A stretch of DNA of 64,000 nucleotides from Acidimicrobiales bacterium. GTDB taxonomy: Bacteria > Actinomycetota > Acidimicrobiia > Acidimicrobiales > JAVJTC01. Position 1 is the stretch's first letter. Each line of letters starts with the position of its first letter. The stretch is from positions 62,001-126,000 of the forward strand of contig JAVJTC010000034.1 in the NCBI GenBank assembly GCA_040219085.1, in the 5' to 3' direction. This document shows positions 8,691 through 17,512 of the stretch, piece after piece. The notes below the pieces were generated by a model that was given only the letters and a program-made list of their open reading frames with translations, was not told the DNA's origin and did not search any database. Position numbers and translations under genes: made by a program.

Positions 8691-10070
8691 TCAGACGAGT
8701 TGGATGTCGGGGCCGGCCATCACCTCGACCGCGTCGGCGGCGGTCGTCACGCCGAAGCCGTCCCAGGAGAGGTCGAGGCCGCGTGTAGTGGCGCCGGCGA
8801 AGGTGGTCAGCGCGTTCCAGCGGGTGATCATCGCGCCCGCGTTCGTCCAGGCCGCCGAGGCGGTCGGTGCGCCGTCGGGGGAGGGCCACTCGTAGGGCAG
8901 GTGGCCCATCACCCGCAGCAGGCCGGTGAGCGCCGTCGTGGTGTCGCCCGCCATGGCGGGGTCGATCCGGGCGTCGCCGCGCCGCAGTACCGTCGCCACG
9001 AGATCGGTGGGGCGCCTCGCCATGAGTGTGGCGGTCGAGTCGAACCGGTCACTCGTCAGCAGATGACCGACGACCGGTGCGATCGCGGTGTCGTTCGCCA
9101 TGTAGAGCGCGGTCGCCTCGTCCACGAGCGGATCGTCAGCGGTGACTGATTCACCGACGAAGCGTCGTGCGAGTAGGTGGGCCACACGTCGGCCCGTCGC
9201 CGGGTGGCGCGCTAGGTGCTCCAGGAGCGATTCGCCGGCACCGACGCCGGTGGTGGTCGGCTGCCATCCGAGGACGTCACCACCCTGGGCGACGGGGCCG
9301 AGGTCATGGCGTCGGCTGACGAACCGGAACGAGCCGGTGCGCGGGTCCAGGGTCCAGCCGGAGAGGACGTGGGCGACCTCGACGACGTCGGCCTCGTCGT
9401 AGCCGGCGTCGACCCCGACCGTGTGGAGTTCGAGCAGCTCCCTGGCGTAGTTCTCGTTGGGCACGTTGTCCCCGTCCGCCCGGCTGCTCGCGTTGTCGAG
9501 GTAGAGCAGCATCGCGGCGCTCTTGGCGGTGGCCACGAGGAGGTCCGAGTACCGGCCCAGGGCGTGGCGGCGCAGCAACAGGTCGTAGTCGCCGAGGGCG
9601 AGGACCGCCGGAGCCTGACCGGAGGAGACGTGGAGCAGGTCGGCGAACACGTCGACGAGGCGTTGCCGGATCTGGTCGGGGGCGAACGCGGCGTTGACCA
9701 CGAAGCGGGCTGCGACCCCGTTGGCGATCTGTGGTCGGAGTGCGAGGCGTTCGGAGGGGTCGGCGCCCCTGGCGGCGGCGATCCCCGCGGGCGTCTCGAT
9801 GCTGTTCGGGGCGGACAGCTGGGCGTCGACCCAGGCCGGAAAGCCCATCCGCGCCACCTCGTCGAGGAGCGCCGGCGTCACGCCGAACGTCGCCCGCTCC
9901 AACCGACGGAGGGTGGAGGTGTCGAGTTCCGTCGTTGTGGGCTGGGCGGCGGCGAGCCCGTGGTCGACGAGGCCACCCAGTGTCCCGGCTCCGCATGCGG
10001 CCAGGCCGACGAGGCCGAGCGAGCGCAGCATGGACCGGCGGCTGATCTCCGTGTTCATCGGTTCACTCAT
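8691..10070 (-). CDS. DUF1800 family protein with Tat signal
   Basis: 459 residues from ATG 10070 (GTG 10079 and ATG 10058 are alternatives). The N-terminus carries a twin-arginine signal, SRRSMLRSLGLVGLAACG, so the protein is exported folded, possibly lipidated or cleaved near the Cys/Ala-rich stretch. The body matches DUF1800: RRLERATFGVTPALLDEVAR, ENYARELLELHTVG and HVLSGWT are its usual landmarks. DUF1800 and DUF1501 proteins are coupled secreted partners of unknown function in many bacteria. First gene of the pair. Confidence 0.87.
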   Translation of the reverse strand: MSEPMNTEISRRSMLRSLGLVGLAACGAGTLGGLVDHGLAAAQPTTTELDTSTLRRLERATFGVTPALLDEVARMGFPAWVDAQLSAPNSIETPAGIAAARGADPSERLALRPQIANGVAARFVVNAAFAPDQIRQRLVDVFADLLHVSSGQAPAVLALGDYDLLLRRHALGRYSDLLVATAKSAAMLLYLDNASSRADGDNVPNENYARELLELHTVGVDAGYDEADVVEVAHVLSGWTLDPRTGSFRFVSRRHDLGPVAQGGDVLGWQPTTTGVGAGESLLEHLARHPATGRRVAHLLARRFVGESVTADDPLVDEATALYMANDTAIAPVVGHLLTSDRFDSTATLMARRPTDLVATVLRRGDARIDPAMAGDTTTALTGLLRVMGHLPYEWPSPDGAPTASAAWTNAGAMITRWNALTTFAGATTRGLDLSWDGFGVTTAADAVEVMAGPDIQLV

Positions 10071-10145
10071 GGTGGCCACGATCGGCGAGCACGATGAGAG
10101 CCTGGCCAGAAAGAGGTGAGAACTACCGAAGAAGCGTTCCGTCGG

Positions 10146-10838
10146 TCAGTGGGCGTGCGGATCCGCTGACGGGTGCGGGACGACGACTCTGTCGGCGACC
10201 GACCCGATGTCCGGGTACATGACCCTGATGACGGCCACCGCGACCAGAGTGGCCGCGAGCTGGACCGCTACGAAAGCGGGGCCCCGGCCGGTTCGATGCC
10301 GGCGAAGGTGTCGGAGAACATACGGCCGACTGTCACGGCGGGATTCGCGAAGCTCGTCGAGGAGGTGAAGTAGTAGGCGGCGGCCGTCACCTTGTCCACG
10401 CCCCCGAAGACGAGGTCCGCCAGGGTCACGGCGGGGTTGAAGTGGGCACCGGAGGCCGCACCCGGCGCGAGGATCAGCGCGCTGAGGACTCCGGCGGTTG
10501 CACACGACATCGGTCGCATCCACGGTGCCGGCACCGCCTGCTGCGTAGGTCGCGCCGAGGGGCGTGAGCGACACGTACCGGCGCCTCCCGTCGCCCGAGG
10601 AGCGCAGGCGGCGGATCGGCCCCGCGAGTTCGAGTGTCTCCAGGTGGTGCGCTGTGAGGTTGCCCGCGATCACGACGAGCTCCGCGAGTTCTCCGGGGGA
10701 CCGGTCTGACACCGCCAGTTCGTCGATGATGCGGAGGCGGTTCGCATCCGCGAGCGCGGCGTGGACCGCGATGCGGCGTGTGAACGCTTCGTCGGCCAGA
10801 GGTGTGGTCCCTCGCCGTCGGCTCGTCGCACCCTCCAC
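10146..10838 (-). pseudogene. Broken ArsR-aquaporin (AqpS-like) fusion gene
   Basis: Three fragments of one ancestral gene lie in two frames. Residues 1 to about 100 (from ATG 10838) are an ArsR-type winged helix: HAALADANRLRIIDELAVSD and NLTAHHLETLELAG. Around 10500-10530 the reading continues in another frame as an aquaporin: SGAHFNPAVTLAD (first NPA box), then almost immediately YYFTSSTSFANPAVTVGR (second NPA box) and MFSDTFAGIEPAG. Near the GGGGCCCC run at 10278-10285 a one-base shift returns to the first frame for PAFVAVQLAATLVAVAV. The NPA boxes are only about 45 residues apart rather than the usual 110 or more, and the first membrane helix is missing. So it has two internal deletions and two frame changes, and is not a working channel. 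The intact type is known from arsenic-resistance loci. The HTH part alone could still be made. Confidence 0.8.
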
Positions 10839-10846
10839 CGTGCTAG

Positions 10847-10877
10847 CTCAACCAGAGCTGAATCAATGCTGATTGAG
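10847..10877. promoter_or_regulatory. Candidate ArsR-type operator
   Basis: Just upstream of the ArsR-like start are nested inverted repeats: CTCAACCAG (10847-10855) against CTGATTGAG (10869-10877), matching at eight of nine positions, and inside it AATCA (10861-10865) against TGATT (10870-10874). AT-rich ATCA/TGAT arms are typical of ArsR/SmtB operators. The site also lies between the pseudogene and the divergent cupin gene, so it could affect both. Confidence 0.4.
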
Positions 10878-10936
10878 TGACTTCCCGCACGTGGTCTCGG
10901 GACGTACAGTCGTCTCAGCCGACCAGGGGGAACCCG

Positions 10937-11398
10937 ATGACCGACACGATCGACGAGGCCGGAGCAGGCGTCGACATCGCCGCCCTGCTCGCCAGCCGGG
11001 GGCACCTGTCCACGTCGTGGACCGAACTCGGCGAGAGAACTCTTCCCAACGGCGTGGTCGTCGCCAACTTCAGCATCGGCGACCCGGCGGACCCCGCTTC
11101 GCCTGCCGTCTTCAAGGTCGACTTTCCGCCCGGCTGTCGCATCGAGCCGCACTCCCACCGCGCTCCCTACGCGGAGATCATCCTCAGCGGCTCACAGAAG
11201 GTCTCCGGACGTTGGCACCACGCTGGCGACGTGCGGATCGCCTCGGCCGATCAGGTCTACGGACCGCTCATCGCCGGCGACGAGGGGGCCAGCGTCCTGG
11301 TCATGTTCGCCGACGCACGGTGGCAGCCGGTCACGCTGGATTCCTCCGACGCCGGTTCGACGCTGCACGCCGACGAGATCGCGTCGCGCTTCAGCTGA
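10937..11398 (+). CDS. Cupin-fold protein
   Basis: 153 residues from ATG 10937, chosen because AGGGGGA ends five bases before it; the frame is open further upstream without a ribosome site. The centre has a cupin-type metal-binding pattern: FPPGCRIEPHSHRAPYAEII supplies HxH plus a Glu, and VYGPLIAGDEG leads into the second strand motif. It has no signal peptide. Cupins of this size include dioxygenases, isomerases and sensors; nothing here fixes the substrate. It is divergent from the broken ArsR-aquaporin gene and convergent with the amidase. A TACAGT box at 10905-10910 may be its -10. Confidence 0.7.
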   Translation: MTDTIDEAGAGVDIAALLASRGHLSTSWTELGERTLPNGVVVANFSIGDPADPASPAVFKVDFPPGCRIEPHSHRAPYAEIILSGSQKVSGRWHHAGDVRIASADQVYGPLIAGDEGASVLVMFADARWQPVTLDSSDAGSTLHADEIASRFS

Positions 11399-11409
11399 GG
11401 TCGGACGGG

Positions 11410-11423
11410 CGCCTGCTCAGGCG
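11410..11423. terminator. Small palindrome between convergent genes
   Basis: CGCCTG-CT-CAGGCG forms a six-pair hairpin 11 bases after the cupin stop and overlapping the end of the amidase gene. It is a weak terminator candidate. Confidence 0.3.
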
Positions 11424-12508
11424 AGGATCGATTTGGTGAGCAATCCGTGGCAGCCGACGACACCGTCGACCACCTGGGTCACCCCGAAGTCCACGGCCAC
11501 CGAGCACAGCGAGTACGCGTCGTCCAGCGACAGGCCACCACGGATGGTCAGCAGGTCGAGCATCTGTTCGGCTGCCATCTTCATCGCCTCGTCGAGTGTC
11601 TCCCCGAAGCCGTGGGTCGCCCACTCGTAGCCGGTCTCGAGGATCGGCGAGGTCACCTTCAGGTCCTTCGCGACACCGAGGCGGATGCGGCCCGTCAACG
11701 GTGCCTCGATCGCCGTGCCGCAGATCTCGCCGTCACCTTGAGCGAAGTGCGGATCGCCGAAGTAGACGTTCCCACCGTCCACCCAGGACGGATAGCAGAT
11801 GGTCGCGTCGGTGCCGAAGCGCCAGTTGTCCACGTTGCCGCCGAACACCCCGGGGGGCACGGAACTCTGCACGCCGGAGGCCTCCGGGGCCACGCCGATC
11901 ACCCCGAAGTGGGGCCGGACGGGGACGCGTACCTGCCGGGAGAACGGCTCGCGGGCGCTCTCGTCGGGATCTGTGATGCAGCCGGGGGTGTCATAGAGAT
12001 CGCGCGTGGTGAAGTCGTAGCCGAACATCGGCGTCGCGACGGAGCCGAAACGTCCGTTGGACGCCTGGGCGAGTTCGTAGATCGTGATGCGCTCCTTTCC
12101 CATCCGGTCATAGAGCAGCCCCCAGTTGGCCGCGCAGTTCGATCCGTAGGGGAGCCTCGGTTTCGTCGCCTCGATGTGCACGATGATGGTGTCGCCGGCC
12201 TCGGCGCCCTCGACGGCGATGGGGCCGGTGAGGATGTGCACACCCGGTCCGCGATCGGACTCGGCGATGCCGTCCCACACGGCCCTGGTGCCCTCGTCCA
12301 TCAGGAGGTCCGGAGCGTCGCCCGCGTGGTGCGTCAACGTCTCGATCTCGATCGTCTCTCCGGGCCGGACCGTCAGCACGGGCGGACGATCCCGGTCGAT
12401 GGACCCCCAACTGCATGTGTCGGGTGTCGCAGGGAGGCGGTGGACGGCCTCGGTCTGCCCCGCGGATCGGAGTGACTCGACGGCGGCTGAAAGGACGGGC
12501 TGGCTCAC
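11417..12508 (-). CDS. fmdA: Acetamidase/formamidase family amidohydrolase
   Basis: 363 residues. The family hydrolyses formamide, acetamide and similar small amides to the acid and ammonia in the cytoplasm. Family signs are the N-terminal hot-dog-like region TVRPGETIEIETLTHHAGD, the HIEATKPRLPYGSN loop, MFGYDFTTRDLYDTPG, RPHFGVIGVAPE, and near the C-terminus the conserved DFGVTQVVDGVVGCHGLL with a Cys in the expected place. Start GTG 12508: GAGGAGC is well spaced upstream. The frame stays open upstream but only as antisense of the dehydrogenase. Together with the neighbouring glutamate dehydrogenase it suggests nitrogen scavenging (inference). The exact amide is uncertain. Confidence 0.85.
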   Translation of the reverse strand: MSQPVLSAAVESLRSAGQTEAVHRLPATPDTCSWGSIDRDRPPVLTVRPGETIEIETLTHHAGDAPDLLMDEGTRAVWDGIAESDRGPGVHILTGPIAVEGAEAGDTIIVHIEATKPRLPYGSNCAANWGLLYDRMGKERITIYELAQASNGRFGSVATPMFGYDFTTRDLYDTPGCITDPDESAREPFSRQVRVPVRPHFGVIGVAPEASGVQSSVPPGVFGGNVDNWRFGTDATICYPSWVDGGNVYFGDPHFAQGDGEICGTAIEAPLTGRIRLGVAKDLKVTSPILETGYEWATHGFGETLDEAMKMAAEQMLDLLTIRGGLSLDDAYSLCSVAVDFGVTQVVDGVVGCHGLLTKSILA

Positions 12509-12580
12509 GGCTTCGCTCCTCGGGCGATCTAGCGGCCACGACACGGCCACGTCCCTCCGAAGATAGGGGTGCGATGTTTC

Positions 12581-12616
12581 CGGGTTGTTTCGAGATGCCG
12601 AACGGACGGCAACCCG
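12581..12616 (-). terminator. Possible terminator after the glutamate dehydrogenase gene
   Basis: CGGGTTG (12581-12587) and CAACCCG (12610-12616) are exact complements and could close a hairpin with a 22-base loop containing a further TTCG/CGAA pairing. It lies nine bases beyond the dehydrogenase stop. Weak, because the loop is long. Confidence 0.35.
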
Positions 12617-12624
12617 ACGAAGGG

Positions 12625-15600
12625 TCAGAGCGAAGGTGTGAGTTCGCGTAGTTCGCGTAGCGCGATGGACACCCGGGCGAGGTCCTGGGACCCGCTCGCC
12701 TTGATGTCGCTGAAGGTCGCCCTGCAGCGTCCGACCCCCGCAGGGTTGGCCGAGACCCAGTGTTCGACCCGTGAGGCGGCGTCGCCGTTGCCCGAGGTCG
12801 CCTCGGTGACGGCGGCGGTCAGGGCGGCGTGCTCCCTGTAGAAGTCGTCGCGCAGCGCCGAACGGGCCCGCGACTGCCAGTGGTCGTCGCGGGGGAGCGC
12901 GACGATGTGTCGCCGGAGCCAACCGAGATCGAGGCGTTCGTCGAGCAGGAAGTAGATCTCCGCCACTTCGCGGAGATCGGTGGCGGTGCGCTGGGCGACA
13001 CCGGCCAGGTCGAGGATCCCGAACGCGAGCCCCAGTCCCGCGACCGTGGCGGCGAGGTCCGCCGGCACGCCGGCGTCGGTCAGCAAGGTCGTGGCGGAAC
13101 GGTGCTCCGAGAGGTCGGAGCCGACCAGCAGGTCCGCCAGGACGCCGGTGAGGCGGCGGGCGGGCTCGGCATGGGCCGCGATGATCGCAGCGACGTCGGG
13201 GGCCCCGGTCGAGCCCCGGAGGAACCAACGTGCCGCCCGCTCTCCGAGCCGCTTGATCTCGAGGTGCATGTCGACCTGGATCGAAGCGGGCACGGCGTTG
13301 TCGAGTCCCCGCACCGCCCGCCACAGTCCCTCGAGCTCGAAGACCTCCCATGCGGCCCGGTGGGCGCGGGTGATGGCGGCGACGGAGGCCCCCGTCTCCT
13401 CCGCGAGACGACGGACCATCGTGGGCCCGCCCCGGTTGACGAGGTGGTTCGTGGCCTGGGTGGCGACGAGCTCGCGTCGAAGCGGATGACCCAGCACCCG
13501 GCGCGCGTGGTTCTCGCGGATCTCACGGGGGAAGTAGTCCAGGAGCAGGTCGTCGAAAGCGGCGTCATCGGGGAGGTCGGACTCGATCAGCGCAGCGGTC
13601 AACTGGTTCTTGGTGTAGGCGAGCATGACGGCCAGCTCCGGTTGGGTCAGGCCGGTGCCGTCGGTGCGCCGCCGGGCGAGTTCCTCGTCGTCGGGAAGCG
13701 CCTCGAGGTCCCTGTCGAGGCCGACCGTCTCGCTCAGGTTGCGCAGATGGCGGATGTGCACCTCGGTCATGCCGGCGGCCTGGGTGCGGGCCGCGACGAG
13801 CGCGTCGAGCTGTCCATCGTTGTCGTCCAGGACCAGTTCGCAGACCTCGTCGGCCATTCGGGCAAGGAGCTCGTTGCGCTGACGCACCGTGAGGTCATCG
13901 GTGCGGACAGCGTCGTCCAGGAGGATCTTGAGGTTCACCTCGTGGTCCGAGCAGTCGACGCCACCCGAGTTGTCGATCGCGTCGGTGTTGATCCGGCCGC
14001 CGCTGCGGGCGAACTCGATGCGTGCCCGCTGGGTGAGGCCGAGGTTCCCGCCTTCGCCGATGACCTTGACTCGCAGGTCGGCCGCCACGATGCGGACGGG
14101 ATCGTTGGAGCGGTCACCGACGTCGCGGTCGGTTTCGGTGGTGGCCCGCACGTAGGTGCCGATTCCGCCATTCCAGAGCAGGTCCGCAGGGGCACGCAGA
14201 ATCATCCGGATCAGTTCGTTCGGTGTGACGTGCCCGGGCTCGGCACCGAGTGCCGCCGCCATCGGTGCGCTCACCTCGATGGACTTCGCCGTGCGTTCGA
14301 ACACCCCTCCGCCTGCCGAGATCGTCGACGTGTCGTAATCAGCCCAGCTCGACCGGGCGAGAGCGAAGAGACGACTGCGTTCCGCGAATCCCGCAGCCGC
14401 ATCGGGCTGCGGGTCGATGAAGACGTGGCGGTGATCGAAGGCCGCCACCAGGCGGAGGTGGGGTGATCTCAACATCCCGTTGCCGAACACGTCGCCGGAC
14501 ATGTCACCCACGCCGATGACCGTCACGCTCTCGTTGGCCACGTCGATGCCGAGTTCGCGGAAGTGGCGCTCGACGGAGAGCCACGCCCCGCGTGCGGTGA
14601 TGGCGAGCTTCTTGTGGTCGTAGCCCGTCGAGCCTCCCGACGCGAAAGCGTCACCGAGCCAGAAGCTACGCCCGGTGGCGATCTCGTTGGCCGTGTCGGA
14701 GAAGGTGGCGGTGCCCTTGTCGGCTGCGACGACGAGGTACGAGTCGTCGCCGTCATGGCGGACGATGCCTTCTGGCGGGACGATCCGACCGGCCTCGCGG
14801 TTGTCGGTCACGTCGAGTAGCGCTGAGATGAAGGAGCGGTAGCAGCGGACCACCTCCGCGGTGACGGCCTCGCGGTCGCCGTCGGGCAGTTGTTTCGCCA
14901 CGAACCCGCCCTTCGCCCCGACGGGGACGATGACGGCGTTCTTGACGTTCTGGGCCTTCAGCAGCCCGAGTACCTCTGTGCGGTAGTCGTCGCGGCGGTC
15001 CGACCAGCGCAGTCCGCCACGGGCGACGCGGCCGGCCCGCAGATGGACGCCTTCGACGTGGGGACCGAACACGAAGATCTCGTGCGCAGGGACGGGGCGG
15101 GGCATGCCGGGGATCCGTCCCGGGTCCAGCTTCAGCGCCAGAGCCGAACCAGCGGTGGTGTCGACGCGGTGATGGTTCGTGCGGACCGTGGCACGTACGA
15201 GCGCGGCGAGCGAGCGTAGGATCCTGTCCTCGTCGAGGCTGGCGACGTTGTCGATCAACTCGTCGACGTGTGCGGAGGCCTGCTGCTCCAGTTGGTCACG
15301 GTTGTCGAGGTCGGGGGCGAAGCGCGCCTCGAAGAGCGCGACGATGGCGGCCACCGCGGCCGGATTGCGGCTCAGCGTCTCCTGGAGATAGCCCACCGTG
15401 TAGGTGGCTCCGATCTGGCGTAGGTAGCGCGCGTAGGCACGCACCACGACCACCTGGCGCCAGTCGAGTCCGGCCCGCGTGACCAGTCGGGCGAAGCCGT
15501 CGCTGTCGGCGCGCCCGGACCACGAGGCGAGCATCGCCGCCTCCACGCGGTCGCGGGCCTTCTGATCGATCGCCGTCGGGAAGCGGATCCCGATGTCGTA

Positions 15601-17421
15601 GATCCAGCGGTGAGCATCATGGGCGACGGCGATCTGGTAAGGGCGTTCATCGGTTACGACCGCGCCGAGGTCATGGAGTAGCGGAAGGATCTGTGAGAGC
15701 GTGACCGGTTCACCGTGTCGGAACAGTTCGCAGCGGAGCTCGCCGGGACGAGCTTCGAGGGGTTCGTAGATCTGTGCGACGAGGCCGTGCTCGTCGAGTG
15801 CCTCCATCCGGGCGATGTGGCTCACCGCTGTCTCGGCGAGCACCTCGCTCGTGTAGGCCGTGGGAAAGGCCGACCGGTACCGACCGAAGAGTTCGAGGCC
15901 GCGGTCTTCGCCCGAGTCGCTGATCAGCGCCCGGCGCAGCAGGTCCTCCCATGTCTGTGTGACTCTCGCCAGGCGCGCCTGCACCGCCTCGCGGTCGGGG
16001 AGTTGGGCTGTCGCCCGCGTCGGAGTGTGCACGACGATGTGGAGGCGGGCCAGTGGCGCGTCGGAGATCTCCGTCGAGTACTCGCAGTGTGTGCCCGCGT
16101 AGGCCTCCAGGAGGATCTCCTGGATCCGGAGGCGGACGTCGGTGGAGTGCCTGTCACGGGGGACGAAGACGAGACACGACAGGAAGCGGCCATAGGAATC
16201 GGGCCTCACGAACAGCCTGACCTCGCGGCGGTCACGGAGGTCGAGAATCCCGCGGCAGATCTCCTCGAGGTCGTCGGTGGAGATCTGGAACAGCTCGTCG
16301 CGGGGGAACTGCTCGAGGATGTTGGCGAGGTGGCTCGCGTCGTGGGTTCCGGCGCGGAATCCGGCCCGTCGCAGAACGGCCGCCACCTTGTCGCGGACCA
16401 CGGGGATCGAGTTGGTCGGTCGGTTGTAGACGACCGACGTGTAGAGGCCGATGAAGCGGCGCTCGCCGGTGACCCGACCGTCTCCGTCCACCCGTTTGAC
16501 GCCGACGTAGTCCAGACGGACCGGACGGTGCACGGTTGCGATCTCGTTGGTCTTGGTGAGGTTCAACAGGAAGGGTCGGCGTGCGAGCTCGGCGACCTCG
16601 GCGGGGAACTGCGACAGGTCCTGGCGTGACGGCGCGGCGGACCGCATCACGCCGAGGCCGGTCCCCGGCACCGAGCTGAGGCACGTGAGGTCGTCGCCGT
16701 CGACGAAGTCGTACTCGCGGTAGCCGATGAAGGTGAAGTTGTCGTCGGCCATCCAGCGGAGGAACTCGGTGGCGGCCGCGATGTCGGCGGCGTCGACGGT
16801 CCCCGGGTGTTCGGCCTCCAGCTCGGCGGCGAGCTCGAGAGCCCGTGTACGCATCGGCTGCCAGTCGGTGTAGGTGGCCCGCACGTCGGCGAGTACCGAA
16901 CGCACCTCGGTCTCGAGCGTCGCCAACTCGTCGGCGTCGACACGGTCGACCTCGTAGTGCAGGAACGACTCGGCGGCACCGCCTTCGTCCGCGTCGAGTC
17001 CGATGATGCGACCCTCGTCGTCGCGCGATACCTCCACCATCGGATGGAACAGGACGTGGACGGCCAGGTTGCGGTGGTTCATCACCGCCGTCACGGAGTC
17101 GACCAGGAACGGCATGTCGTCCGTCACCACGTCGATCACGCTGTGGCTGGTCTGCCAGCCGTCGTCGCCGGCCTGCGGGTTGTAGGCCCGGACCCTCGTC
17201 TCGCCGACGCGCCGACTGTCGCCGAGGCGGAGGTGGCGGATCGTGGCGCCGTAGAGGTCGGCGGGGGACTTTCCGTCGAGGTCGAGGTGCGAAGCCCTCC
17301 CGTAGTAGGCCCGCAGCATCGCCTCGATCCGGTCGCCGCCCAGAGAGCGGTCACGTGACCGGCCCAATTCGACGACGGCGTCGATGAGTGCGTCGGTGAC
17401 CTGTTGATCCGAGCTGCGCAT
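12625..17421 (-). CDS. gdh: Large (180-kDa type) NAD-specific glutamate dehydrogenase
   Basis: 1598 residues, the normal size of the L_GDH/Bac_GDH family, which deaminates glutamate to 2-oxoglutarate and ammonia with NAD+. The N-terminal 700 residues hold ACT-like regulatory regions (VTDDMPFLVDSVTAVMNH near residue 105). The catalytic part starts near residue 800 with RVARGGLRWSDRRDDYRTEV and LLKAQNVKNAVIVPVGAKGG. The nucleotide-binding region follows with VIGVGDMSGDVFGNGML near 970 and VIGEGGNLGLTQRARIEFA. ATG 17421 is preceded by GGGAG at good spacing; an upstream in-frame ATG lies inside the divergent gene. In studied members these enzymes feed amino-acid carbon into the TCA cycle and are allosterically controlled. 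It is divergent from the UbiB-like gene. Confidence 0.93.
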   Translation of the reverse strand: MRSSDQQVTDALIDAVVELGRSRDRSLGGDRIEAMLRAYYGRASHLDLDGKSPADLYGATIRHLRLGDSRRVGETRVRAYNPQAGDDGWQTSHSVIDVVTDDMPFLVDSVTAVMNHRNLAVHVLFHPMVEVSRDDEGRIIGLDADEGGAAESFLHYEVDRVDADELATLETEVRSVLADVRATYTDWQPMRTRALELAAELEAEHPGTVDAADIAAATEFLRWMADDNFTFIGYREYDFVDGDDLTCLSSVPGTGLGVMRSAAPSRQDLSQFPAEVAELARRPFLLNLTKTNEIATVHRPVRLDYVGVKRVDGDGRVTGERRFIGLYTSVVYNRPTNSIPVVRDKVAAVLRRAGFRAGTHDASHLANILEQFPRDELFQISTDDLEEICRGILDLRDRREVRLFVRPDSYGRFLSCLVFVPRDRHSTDVRLRIQEILLEAYAGTHCEYSTEISDAPLARLHIVVHTPTRATAQLPDREAVQARLARVTQTWEDLLRRALISDSGEDRGLELFGRYRSAFPTAYTSEVLAETAVSHIARMEALDEHGLVAQIYEPLEARPGELRCELFRHGEPVTLSQILPLLHDLGAVVTDERPYQIAVAHDAHRWIYDIGIRFPTAIDQKARDRVEAAMLASWSGRADSDGFARLVTRAGLDWRQVVVVRAYARYLRQIGATYTVGYLQETLSRNPAAVAAIVALFEARFAPDLDNRDQLEQQASAHVDELIDNVASLDEDRILRSLAALVRATVRTNHHRVDTTAGSALALKLDPGRIPGMPRPVPAHEIFVFGPHVEGVHLRAGRVARGGLRWSDRRDDYRTEVLGLLKAQNVKNAVIVPVGAKGGFVAKQLPDGDREAVTAEVVRCYRSFISALLDVTDNREAGRIVPPEGIVRHDGDDSYLVVAADKGTATFSDTANEIATGRSFWLGDAFASGGSTGYDHKKLAITARGAWLSVERHFRELGIDVANESVTVIGVGDMSGDVFGNGMLRSPHLRLVAAFDHRHVFIDPQPDAAAGFAERSRLFALARSSWADYDTSTISAGGGVFERTAKSIEVSAPMAAALGAEPGHVTPNELIRMILRAPADLLWNGGIGTYVRATTETDRDVGDRSNDPVRIVAADLRVKVIGEGGNLGLTQRARIEFARSGGRINTDAIDNSGGVDCSDHEVNLKILLDDAVRTDDLTVRQRNELLARMADEVCELVLDDNDGQLDALVAARTQAAGMTEVHIRHLRNLSETVGLDRDLEALPDDEELARRRTDGTGLTQPELAVMLAYTKNQLTAALIESDLPDDAAFDDLLLDYFPREIRENHARRVLGHPLRRELVATQATNHLVNRGGPTMVRRLAEETGASVAAITRAHRAAWEVFELEGLWRAVRGLDNAVPASIQVDMHLEIKRLGERAARWFLRGSTGAPDVAAIIAAHAEPARRLTGVLADLLVGSDLSEHRSATTLLTDAGVPADLAATVAGLGLAFGILDLAGVAQRTATDLREVAEIYFLLDERLDLGWLRRHIVALPRDDHWQSRARSALRDDFYREHAALTAAVTEATSGNGDAASRVEHWVSANPAGVGRCRATFSDIKASGSQDLARVSIALRELRELTPSL

Positions 17422-17500
17422 CACACTCCCGTCTATCAGCCCAGTCTCGCGTCCGGGGCGGATTCGTGGGGACGCGCCTCCGATTGGGCATCCCGCGGCG

Positions 17501-17506
17501 TAGAAA
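17501..17506 (+). promoter_or_regulatory. Candidate -10 box, leaderless UbiB-like gene
   Basis: TAGAAA ends six bases before ATG 17513, the same geometry as other boxes in this window. The sixth base is not T. The upstream AGAAAG could instead be read as a weak ribosome site. Confidence 0.3.
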
Positions 17507-17512
17507 GAACCG

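Noticed and set aside
10268-10534. A separate small aquaporin gene in the middle of the ArsR-like gene
   Set aside because: It holds both NPA boxes but only about 88 codons, lacks most membrane helices and its continuation is in the other frame; a decayed fusion explains it better.
12829-14466. A 545-codon plus-strand frame opposite the glutamate dehydrogenase
   Set aside because: Shadow frame with no recognisable domain or ribosome site; the minus-strand gene has full family motifs here.
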